Under the pieces are notes generated by a model, which was given only the letters and a program-made list of their open reading frames with translations, ran no database searches and was not told where the DNA came from. A stretch of 64,000 bases of DNA from contig JAKLIY010000021.1 in assembly GCA_022709365.1 (NCBI GenBank), positions 1-64,000 of the forward strand, given 5' to 3'. Within the stretch, counting starts at the first letter, position 1. Every line of letters begins with the position of its first letter. Position numbers and translations under genes: made by a program. Source of the stretch: Pseudomonadota bacterium. Lineage in GTDB: Bacteria > Pseudomonadota > Gammaproteobacteria > Competibacterales > Competibacteraceae. This document shows positions 17,824 to 22,991 of the stretch, piece by piece.

Positions 17824-18210
17824 CCCATCATCCAAGAAGCCGATACCCAAAATCGTCAACTCTACGAGGAAATCGCCCGACTGGACCGCGAATCGCAGCG
17901 GCTGACCCAGGAATACCAGACCGGTCAAATTTCGCGCGACGCCCTGACCCAACAAAAGGCGAGCATGGAAAAACAACTAGCCCAGGCTAAGCAGGTCAAC
18001 TCGTTGGTTGAGAAACAATTGGTCAGCACCACCGAGGTTCATCAGGAATCGCAGCAAAAGCGCGGGCCGGAGGATCAGTACACCCGGCAACTGGAAACCA
18101 ACCTGGTCAACTCAAGGCGACTCGTGAGCAATCCGGCCAGAGTAGTCTTGCAGATTGATTGTAGTGAACCGTCACGCAGCAGCGATAGGCAGGGTTTTGT
18201 GGCTCTTTAG
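17824..18210 (+). pseudogene. In-frame coiled-coil extension cut off from the lipoprotein gene
   Basis: Directly after the lipoprotein stop the same frame continues without ATG, GTG or ribosome site until an internal ATG at 17965. It encodes a charged coiled coil (IARLDRESQRLTQEY, ALTQQKASMEKQLAQAK). The last 30 residues, from about 18120, look non-native. The simplest reading is that the lipoprotein once had a C-terminal coiled coil and a TGA plus 3' damage removed it. Restart at 17965 could give a short 81-residue protein. TGA readthrough cannot be excluded from sequence. Confidence 0.45.
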
Positions 18211-18230
18211 GTATCTTGCGGAACAATAAA

Positions 18231-18380
18231 ATTCCTCCTGTAAATTTTCCTGTGATGGCGAGGGCTGGCAACGCGGGGCTAGGGCGTCAGCCGCATCCAA
18301 CCCCTTGATCCTGCTAAGCGATTTTCGCTTCACCTGCCCACCCCATCGTTCGGATCACAGGAAAATGTACAGGAGGAAAT
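18231..18380. mobile_element. 150-bp MITE-like element
   Basis: Terminal inverted repeats of 26 and 27 bp (18231-18256 and 18354-18380) differ by one insertion and one substitution; each begins ATTCCTCC or ATTTCCTCC and ends CCTGTGAT. The 97 bp between them have no coding frame. The size, near-perfect ends and lack of transposase fit a non-autonomous insertion element. I see no unambiguous target-site duplication. It sits next to the last attC of the cassette array. Confidence 0.65.
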
Positions 18381-18447
18381 TCTGCCAAGGACATACAATT
18401 GAGAGCGGTGAGCGATTAGCACATCTCCGGTGCAGTTCCAGTTAGGC
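18381..18447 (-). other. attC site after the toxin gene (5' half clear)
   Basis: Read on the - strand it starts with GCCTAAC (18447-18441), then TGGAACTGCACCGGAG, matching the first half of the other attC sites in this array (TGCACCGGAGA is shared). The distal half is not recognisable and runs into the MITE at 18380, which probably inserted at or near its R' end. It follows the toxin stop by about 12 bp, as expected in a cassette. Confidence 0.55.
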
Positions 18448-18458
18448 TTTGTCAACTG

Positions 18459-18719
18459 TTAGCCAATAATTTGGTCATATTCCGCATGGCTTCCAATCCA
18501 AAACCATTGGACACCTTCGGGAACAGGAACACCCGGCGCTCGATAATGCAAACCTACTCGGACGCTTTTGAACCGTCCCGAACAAACAAGCTTGAATTGA
18601 AGTGATGGATGTGCAGGATTCTTCTTGAGCAAATCGTAATTGCAATGCGCAAGTTGCCTCACTTCATGTGGTAATGCCTGAAAGCATTGCCAAAATTTTC
18701 GAGAAGCAAAATGCCTCAC
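18459..18719 (-). CDS. ParE/RelE-like toxin
   Basis: An 86-residue basic protein with the ParE/RelE layout: helices (KFWQCFQALPHEVRQLAHCNYDLLKK) followed by a beta-sheet (LQFKLVCSGRFKSVRVGLHYRAPG) and a final strand ending WIGSHAEYDQII. Such toxins cleave ribosome-bound mRNA or poison gyrase; the sequence does not say which. Its start overlaps the antitoxin stop by 4 bp (ATGA), so the two are translationally coupled. The stop lies just before an attC site, so it is the second gene of a cassette in the integron relic. Toxin-antitoxin cassettes are known to stabilise such arrays. Confidence 0.75.
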   Translation of the reverse strand: MRHFASRKFWQCFQALPHEVRQLAHCNYDLLKKNPAHPSLQFKLVCSGRFKSVRVGLHYRAPGVPVPEGVQWFWIGSHAEYDQIIG

Positions 18720-18916
18720 AATTCCCGTGCCTGACCATTGTGGTATTCAGCCAGTGCTTCTGCGGCAAGCGCATCGAGTTTGCCCGCAGCGGCATCCGCT
18801 TCAATCTGCGCGTCCCAAGCATCAGCGTCGAATCGGGCATACCAGCGACGAAACTTGGCAAGCTCTGCGGGTGGTAGTTGTTCTACAGACTGTTCAACGA
18901 ATTCTGCTGTAAGCAT
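18716..18916 (-). CDS. Antitoxin of the ParE/RelE-like pair
   Basis: A 66-residue acidic protein preceding the toxin and overlapping it by 4 bp. It has the short alanine/glutamate-rich build of small antitoxins that often lie before HigB/ParE-like toxins (LPPAELAKFRRWYARFDADAWDAQIEADAAAGKL). No DNA-binding ribbon-helix-helix or HTH motif is obvious, so autoregulation is uncertain. The functional call rests mainly on gene order, size and overlap. The upstream DNA holds an attC site. Confidence 0.7.
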   Translation of the reverse strand: MLTAEFVEQSVEQLPPAELAKFRRWYARFDADAWDAQIEADAAAGKLDALAAEALAEYHNGQAREL

Positions 18917-18954
18917 TTTATCTCCAATGTTATCAAATTTGACCTAAAAACCGC

Positions 18955-19022
18955 GTCTTATTGTTTTTTACATCACCCACCACAGTCAATGGCGCGGTCT
19001 CCGGTGCAGCAGCTAGTTGGGC
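18955..19022 (-). other. attC site, divergent copy
   Basis: A 68-bp imperfect palindrome read on the - strand, from GCCCAAC (19022-19016) through CTGCTGCACCGGAGAC to ATAAGAC (18961-18955). It is a diverged copy of the sites at 19050-19115 and 20721-20788. The R' box departs from GTTRRRY, so recombination activity may be lost. No gene lies between it and the next site. Confidence 0.6.
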
Positions 19023-19050
19023 GGGTTACGCTCCACTAACCCGCCCTACC
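19020..19050. repeat. REP-like palindrome between two attC copies
   Basis: GGCGGGTTA and TAACCCGCC flank a short loop, followed by CTACC. A near copy lies at 19113-19140 beside the next attC, followed by two CCGCCCTACC units. The core resembles widespread bacterial palindromes of the type GGGTTA...TAACCC. Confidence 0.7.
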
Positions 19051-19115
19051 GTGCTGTTCTTTGCATCACCAGCATCAGTTAATAGCGCGGTCTCCGGTGC
19101 AGCAGCCAGTTAGGC
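19050..19115 (-). other. attC site downstream of the Crp-family gene
   Basis: Read on the - strand it starts GCCTAAC (19115-19109) and then follows the 20721-20788 site almost base for base (TGGCTGCTGCACCGGAGA, CTGATGCTGGTGATGC, AAAGAACAG) until the R' end, where the palindrome has replaced the last bases. Two nearly identical sites flanking unrelated cassettes support a shared integron origin. Confidence 0.65.
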
Positions 19116-19152
19116 GGGTTACGCTGCGCTAACCCGCCCTACCGCCCTACCG
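19113..19152. repeat. REP-like palindrome at the attC edge
   Basis: GGCGGGTTAcgctgcgcTAACCCGCC followed by two tandem CCGCCCTACC units. It abuts the attC R'' box and is a second copy of the element at 19020-19050. The 140 bp from here to the end of the Crp-family gene contain nothing recognisable. Confidence 0.65.
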
Positions 19153-19290
19153 TGCTGCGAAGTGACCGAGGCCGAGAAAACTGGAATGAAGCTGGAAGAT
19201 CACAACGGTCCTCGCCGCCGATGTGCCTGACTCCTTCAGTTGTTCGAGCGAACTCTTGAAGACAACCAGAGGGTTCGCCAAGCACCGTTT

Positions 19291-20085
19291 TTATTGATGT
19301 GTCACCACCTCCTGCATTGGGAGCGTCACAGTCGGAATCGAGTCGGTATTCGTGATCACGCTGCGCTGCGGCAGGTAAGGGAGCAGCAGTTCTGTTTCCT
19401 TCTTGACCACCTCGTAGCACTCGCAACTCAGCGTTTCGAGTTTCGACCGGTCAAGCACCTTGATTAATCCGCGCGAATATGAAATCACGCCTAGCTGCTG
19501 CAATTTCAACGCCGCCTGGGTGACGCCCTCGCGGCGAACGCCAAGCATGTTGCTGATGAATTCCTGTGTCATGGTCAAGTGATTGTGCGACAGGCGATCC
19601 ATGGAAAGCAGGAGCCAGCGGCAGAGCTGCTGGTCGATCGAATGATGCCGGTTGCAAACAGCGGTCTGGGCTACTTGAGTGATCAGGGCCTGCGTGTAGC
19701 GCAGCATGAGTACCAGCAACTGGCCGTGACGGTTGAACTCTTCTTTCACCCGCAGTCTGGGGAGGCGATAGGCGTAGCCGGCGCTCTGCACCAGCGACCG
19801 GCTCGGCGTACTCTCCCCGCCCATGAACAAAGTGATGCCCACTAATCCCTCGTTACCCACCACCAGGATCGCGGTCGATGCTCCGTTCTCCATCACGTAT
19901 TGCAGCGAGACGATGGAGTCCGTTGGAAAGTAGACATGGCGCATCGGGCGCCTGGATTCATACATGAGCGCACGCAGCGGCAGCGGCACAAGTTCCAGAT
20001 ATGGGAATAAACAGCCTTGAACTTCAGGCGACAAGGCTGCCAGAAGATGATTCTGCTGGGGTTGGGGTTGGGGCTTGACAGGCAT
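19291..20085 (-). CDS. Crp/Fnr-family transcriptional regulator
   Basis: A 264-residue regulator with an N-terminal cyclic-nucleotide-binding-type beta-roll (about 30-150; RHVYFPTDSIVSL, GNEGLVGITLFMGG) and a C-terminal winged helix (about 165-240; LTMTQEFISNMLGVRREGVTQAALKLQQLG, recognition helix at RREGVT). It lacks the cysteine set of FNR and the cAMP-contact residues of Crp, so the signal is unknown. This HTH_Crp group is common in environmental proteobacteria. It lies between two attC sites, in cassette orientation and with a long non-coding leader, so it may be a captured cassette gene. Confidence 0.85.
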   Translation of the reverse strand: MPVKPQPQPQQNHLLAALSPEVQGCLFPYLELVPLPLRALMYESRRPMRHVYFPTDSIVSLQYVMENGASTAILVVGNEGLVGITLFMGGESTPSRSLVQSAGYAYRLPRLRVKEEFNRHGQLLVLMLRYTQALITQVAQTAVCNRHHSIDQQLCRWLLLSMDRLSHNHLTMTQEFISNMLGVRREGVTQAALKLQQLGVISYSRGLIKVLDRSKLETLSCECYEVVKKETELLLPYLPQRSVITNTDSIPTVTLPMQEVVTHQ

Positions 20086-20223
20086 TTTGGGACTCTCGGA
20101 ATTGAAGCGTTTGAGATTATCCGCTCAAAGCGGCTTGGCTGTATTTTCCGTGTCGCGCCACTTCGATGCAGTGGCCCGCAGATGGGGAGGGTTTTGAGAA
20201 TACAGCATAAGCATGAGCTTAGC

Positions 20224-20284
20224 GCCCTAACGTCTTGCTTCACCTGCCGTGCGTAGCACGGTCAGATGCAAGCCCCAGTTAGGC
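20224..20284 (-). other. attC site downstream of hicA
   Basis: A 61-bp site read on the - strand: GCCTAAC (20284-20278), then TGGGGCTTGCATCTGAC, a CCGTGCTACGCACGG stem-loop, GGTGAAGCAAGAC and GTTAGGG. The two halves are imperfectly complementary with unpaired bases, the hallmark of attC. The hicA stop codon TAA is part of the first box, as in many integron cassettes. This is the clearest site in the array. Confidence 0.8.
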
Positions 20285-20500
20285 TCTGAGTGCATCGATA
20301 AAATCATCGACGGAAATACCGCCCTGTTTAAGCAGACCTGCGAGAGTACCAGTCTTAATTTGATGATGATTAGGTACAACGCAACCTTGAGAGCCTTTGC
20401 GAAGAACAATATGACTGCCTCGCTGGCGTACAACAACAAAGCCTAGACGTTGCAAGGCACGAACGGTCTCAGAACCAGAGACAACGGGTAAACTAGGCAT
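20279..20500 (-). CDS. hicA: HicA mRNA interferase toxin
   Basis: A 73-residue double-stranded-RNA-binding-fold toxin that cleaves mRNA. The HicA signature is clear: the N-terminal helix VRALQRLGFVVVRQRGSH with the catalytic His in GSHIVLRK, then VVPNHHQIKTGTLAGLLKQ and a last helix. It overlaps hicB by 8 bp and lies downstream of it, the antitoxin-first order. Its TAA is embedded in the attC R'' box, so the pair is a mobile cassette. Confidence 0.93.
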   Translation of the reverse strand: MPSLPVVSGSETVRALQRLGFVVVRQRGSHIVLRKGSQGCVVPNHHQIKTGTLAGLLKQGGISVDDFIDALRA

Positions 20501-20699
20501 GTGCAGGAACTTGGAACGTCGTCAATAACACACGACCCGTGGTAGTCAGCGGGAATTCTTCTAAGTAGAGTTCAGTAGCCTCCTTTAGATTGGCAATCGC
20601 TTCTTCAATACTTTCACCCTGAGTAGTAGTGCCCGTTTCAGGGTTCAAAGCAACATATCCGCCTTCAATAGCGGGAGTTAATACAGCAGAAAGTTCCAT
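20493..20699 (-). CDS. hicB: HicB antitoxin
   Basis: A 68-residue partially degraded RNase H-fold antitoxin that binds HicA. The pattern YVALNPETGTTTQGESIEEAIANLKEATELYLEE is the standard HicB core. It has no C-terminal DNA-binding domain, so it belongs to the short HicB type and probably does not repress its own promoter by itself. The ATG at 20699 has GGAGAAACT just upstream. An attC site lies immediately before it. Confidence 0.92.
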   Translation of the reverse strand: MELSAVLTPAIEGGYVALNPETGTTTQGESIEEAIANLKEATELYLEEFPLTTTGRVLLTTFQVPAHA

Positions 20700-20720
20700 A
20701 GTTTCTCCATTAAGTTTTAT

Positions 20721-20788
20721 GCCTTACTGTTCTTTGCATCACCAGCATCAGTTAATAGCGCGGTCTCCGGTGCAGCAGCCAGTTAGGC
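20721..20788 (-). other. attC site downstream of the TPR gene
   Basis: A 68-bp site read on the - strand from GCCTAAC (20788-20782) through TGGCTGCTGCACCGGAGA and CTGATGCTGGTGATGC to GTAAGGC (20727-20721). The ends are complementary except at one base. The R' box reads GTAAGGC instead of GTTAGGC. It separates the TPR cassette from the hicBA cassette. Confidence 0.7.
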
Positions 20789-20820
20789 TGATTATATAAG
20801 CAATATAAATTAAGCTTGGA

Positions 20821-21303
20821 TCATTTGCATAATCCTTTTTGACTACTTATAGTAATTTTTTCGCAACTCCCTAAACTACAAGCTTTTTTGAAATCACTAC
20901 ACATACCTTCATAGTCCTTTAAAAACATGTAAGCTACTCCCCTGTTATTGTAAGCTTCGAAATAATTTGGGTCTAAACTGATTGCTTTGCTATAGTTTTG
21001 AATTGCTTTATCAAACTGATTCATGTTTCTATAAGCTATTCCTAATCCATTGTATGGCTCTTTATAATACGTGTTTATTTGAATGGCTTTAGTAAAATCC
21101 TGAATAGCTTTATCATAATTTTTCGACATTAAATAATTATTCCCACGAATATTGTATAAATCAGCATTATTTGGTTCTGATTTAATAGCTGCATCTATGT
21201 TATCAGGTCTAGGCACACCTCTCCCTATAACTATATCTGCATAAGCAATATCAAAGAATAATATTGCTATTACTATCGCTGTTACTACTTTAAAATTGAT
21301 CAT
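20821..21303 (-). CDS. Secreted TPR-repeat protein, AT-rich cassette gene
   Basis: A 160-residue protein with an N-terminal signal peptide (hydrophobic INFKVVTAIVIAILFFDIAYA) and about three tetratricopeptide repeats (NADLYNIRGNNYLMSKNYDKAIQDFTKAI, KEPYNGLGIAYRNM, PNYFEAYNNRGVAYMF segments). It ends in CSDFKKACSLGSCEK, whose cysteines may form disulfides. TPRs mediate protein binding; no specific role can be named. The gene is far more AT-rich than its surroundings and is followed by an attC site, so it is a foreign cassette. AGAGGA lies seven bases before the ATG. A small ORF overlaps its start. Confidence 0.8.
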   Translation of the reverse strand: MINFKVVTAIVIAILFFDIAYADIVIGRGVPRPDNIDAAIKSEPNNADLYNIRGNNYLMSKNYDKAIQDFTKAIQINTYYKEPYNGLGIAYRNMNQFDKAIQNYSKAISLDPNYFEAYNNRGVAYMFLKDYEGMCSDFKKACSLGSCEKITISSQKGLCK

Positions 21304-21370
21304 CGTATATTCCTCTAAGAGCTAAGGACGCGAGAACTGCGACGGAGATTAACGTAAATACGGTTTTCAT
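21290..21370 (-). CDS. Small ORF with strong ribosome-binding site (26 aa)
   Basis: ATG 21370 is preceded by AAGGAG at ideal spacing and opens a 26-codon frame for a hydrophobic peptide (MKTVFTLISVAVLASLALR then GIYDDQF). It overlaps the start of the TPR gene by 14 bp in another frame, so it may be a leader that couples translation, a small membrane peptide, or a degraded signal peptide. The excellent ribosome site is the main evidence. Confidence 0.45.
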   Translation of the reverse strand: MKTVFTLISVAVLASLALRGIYDDQF

Positions 21371-21403
21371 TCGATGCTCCTTATCCGGTTAAAGTGAGGC
21401 GAG

Positions 21404-21637
21404 TTATGCGTACTGCTCGATGAATGCATCCATTCGCTTCTTTACGTCTTCCCACACTCGCCAAGTTTTCTCAAATTCCGAAAGCTCGCTATCCATGGGA
21501 TTGGCGCACGATGCTCCGTAAGGGACTGCGGCAAACTTATGGTTGACCATGGTGAAAGCCTGCAAATAGGCGGCATGGACTGCCTCATGTTCGTCGCAGA
21601 GTTTTTGCCATTCGGCAGATATATCGATTTGTGTCAT
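21404..21637 (-). CDS. Hypothetical protein, first cassette
   Basis: A 77-residue soluble helical protein. I chose ATG 21637, which has GGAAG seven bases upstream, instead of the upstream start that lies within the recombination site. Sequence such as SAEWQKLCDEHEAVHAAYLQAFTMV and FEKTWRVWEDVKKRMDAFIEQY suggests a helical bundle; I do not recognise a family. Its stop overlaps a GCATAAC box similar to an attC R'' box, but no full attC follows. It is the cassette nearest the intI relic, the place of the most recent insertion. Confidence 0.6.
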   Translation of the reverse strand: MTQIDISAEWQKLCDEHEAVHAAYLQAFTMVNHKFAAVPYGASCANPMDSELSEFEKTWRVWEDVKKRMDAFIEQYA

Positions 21638-21676
21638 GGTGTTTCTTCCCTCGTGATTGGAGCCAAAATCGGCATA

Positions 21677-21908
21677 GCCTAACATGAAGTAGGCTTCATA
21701 AATGACGCCTTAATCTTGCGTCAAATTTGACATCTAATCCGGTGAGCTTCAATCAACCTATTGATTAAGCTAAGCTGTTGTGCGATAACAACAGCACTAA
21801 CACGCCGAGCATTAGCGTCAACACCTTCATGGTCCTTCGATCCATGCTGTTTCCAGGAAGCAGCACGTTTTTGAAGAACCTATAAGCAAAGTATGATTGA
21901 GAAGAGTT
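21677..21908 (-). other. Probable attI region of the integron
   Basis: Between the intI relic and the first cassette. On the - strand a perfect core site GTTAGGC (21683-21677) marks the junction with the first cassette. The DNA from there to the intI start should hold attI and the promoters for intI and the cassettes. Apart from a possible small ORF, nothing else is recognised. Confidence 0.5.
21765..21845 (-). CDS. Possible small hydrophobic ORF in the attI region
   Basis: ATG 21845 (with GGAA upstream) or ATG 21830 opens a frame of 26 or 21 codons for a hydrophobic peptide (VLTLMLGVLVLLLSHNSLA). A short ORF at this position is reminiscent of ORF-11 in attI1 of class 1 integrons, which aids translation of the first cassette. 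The evidence is slight and it may be chance. Confidence 0.25.
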   Translation of the reverse strand: MDRRTMKVLTLMLGVLVLLLSHNSLA

Positions 21909-22145
21909 ATGGATGTCAAACCCAGGTTGCTTGATCAAATACGTCAAAAAATCCGCTTCAAGCATTACAGCATTCGTATCGAACAAGCCTACGTTGACTG
22001 GATAAGGCGCTACATCTTGTATCATCAGAAGCGCCACCCACAAGATATGGGAAAACCTGAAAAGGATGTGAGCACCACGATGATCTACACCCATGTCCTC
22101 AATCGAGGCGGGCGGGGCGTCGCCAGTCCGCTGGATCAATTGTAA
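21909..22145 (+). pseudogene. intI: Integron integrase relic with internal deletion
   Basis: Integron integrases are tyrosine recombinases of about 320 residues. Here 78 codons remain. The first 48 or so match the N-terminal core-binding domain (KPRLLDQIRQKIRFKHYSIRIEQ, then AYVDWIRRYILYHQKRHPQDMG). After a joint near KPEK the frame jumps to the extreme C-terminus (DVSTTMIYTHVLNRGGRGV, SPLDQL), which keeps the nucleophilic Tyr but not the catalytic Arg/His residues or the integron-specific patch. The deletion is in frame, yet the product cannot be an active recombinase. Orientation opposite to the cassette array is the canonical intI-attI arrangement. Its 3' end overlaps the end of mobA by 47 bp. 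Confidence 0.9.
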
Positions 22146-22746
22146 GTTCCGCATCCAACTGCGCCAATTCCTCTGGCGTATTCACATTGCGAAACATGGC
22201 TGGCCAGTCGGCAAATTCCACCCGTGCGGGCTGATGCCGTTGCAACCAGCGACCCACGCCGCCTTGACCTTCAGCGATCCATTGACGCAGATCATCCCGC
22301 AACGCGACCGGTAATAACGCGAACACCGGTTGCCAGCAATCCTCACCAAACGCCACGCTAATCAACGCGCTTTCCCGCCCCAATGCCGCCCACATCCGCT
22401 GCGCGTAATCCGGCGATAACAACGGTGAATCACAGGGCGCAGTCAGTAAATACGGCGTCTCAACTGCCTCCATCGCCGCCAGCATTCCCGCCAGCGGTCC
22501 CCGAAATTGCGTCTCTGAATCATCTCCCACGACTCGACAGCCGAACGTCCGGTAAATATCCTGATGACGATTGGCGCTGATCAGCAGCTCTGCGACCTGT
22601 GGCCGCAAGCGGCGGACGCCATGGGCAATCAATGGTTCACCCGCCAACGGCAGCAAACCCTTATCCCTCCCGCCCATGCGTTCAGCGCGCCCGCCAGCTA
22701 AAAGAACGCCGGTGACTGGCCCAGGCTCAGGTTGTCTTGTCGCCAT
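22099..22746 (-). CDS. mobA: Molybdenum cofactor guanylyltransferase MobA
   Basis: Transfers GMP from GTP to molybdopterin, forming the MGD cofactor used by DMSO-reductase-family enzymes such as the NarG encoded next door. About 215 residues from ATG 22746, with GGAGGT nine bases upstream. The nucleotide-binding loop GVLLAGGRAERMGGRDKGLLPLAG is at the N-terminus, and the metal-binding TAPCDSPLL and GEDCWQPVFALL blocks follow. The last residues (about DPADWRRPARLD) are encoded in DNA antisense to the intI relic, so the natural C-terminus has probably been replaced at that junction. Divergent from narK. Confidence 0.93.
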   Translation of the reverse strand: MATRQPEPGPVTGVLLAGGRAERMGGRDKGLLPLAGEPLIAHGVRRLRPQVAELLISANRHQDIYRTFGCRVVGDDSETQFRGPLAGMLAAMEAVETPYLLTAPCDSPLLSPDYAQRMWAALGRESALISVAFGEDCWQPVFALLPVALRDDLRQWIAEGQGGVGRWLQRHQPARVEFADWPAMFRNVNTPEELAQLDAELTIDPADWRRPARLD

Positions 22747-22838
22747 GTTCTGAATACCTCCGGTTTTTCGAGTTACCCCGATGGAGTCATTCCAGCCTGA
22801 ATCCATCGGGACCCGTAAAACCTAAATTTCATTAAAAT

Positions 22839-22852
22839 TTGATAATAAACAA
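22839..22852 (+). promoter_or_regulatory. Candidate FNR site upstream of narK
   Basis: TTGAT-AATA-AACAA matches the FNR consensus TTGAT-N4-ATCAA at nine of ten positions. It lies about 140 bp before narK in the mobA-narK intergenic region, where anaerobic activation of nitrate respiration genes would be expected. An FNR-like regulator with an ExxSR recognition helix is encoded at 45494-46204. Confidence 0.5.
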
Positions 22853-22875
22853 TGAGATATTGGCTCTGCGCGCAA

Positions 22876-22891
22876 TACCTCCAAAGAGGTA
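22876..22891 (+). promoter_or_regulatory. Candidate NarL/NarP 7-2-7 site
   Basis: TACCTCC-AA-AGAGGTA is an inverted pair of heptamers with the 7-2-7 spacing bound by nitrate-response regulators of the NarL/NarP type. It differs from TACYYMT in the last base of the first heptamer. It lies about 24 bp downstream of the FNR-like site and 100 bp before narK, so both anaerobiosis and nitrate may control the operon. No narXL genes are in the window. Confidence 0.5.
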
Positions 22892-22991
22892 GTCCAGGCC
22901 GCAAACCGGCCCGCAGACGTCAATAACCCTGATTTTTCTGCGCATGAACAGGATGTAGCATCGCACATGCAGCATAAAAACGGGGTTCGCC

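Noticed and set aside
21765-22154. 129-codon - strand ORF opposite the integrase relic
   Set aside because: Most of it is the complement of the intI relic, whose + strand match to integron integrases is clear. Only its last 26 codons were kept, as a weak small-ORF candidate.
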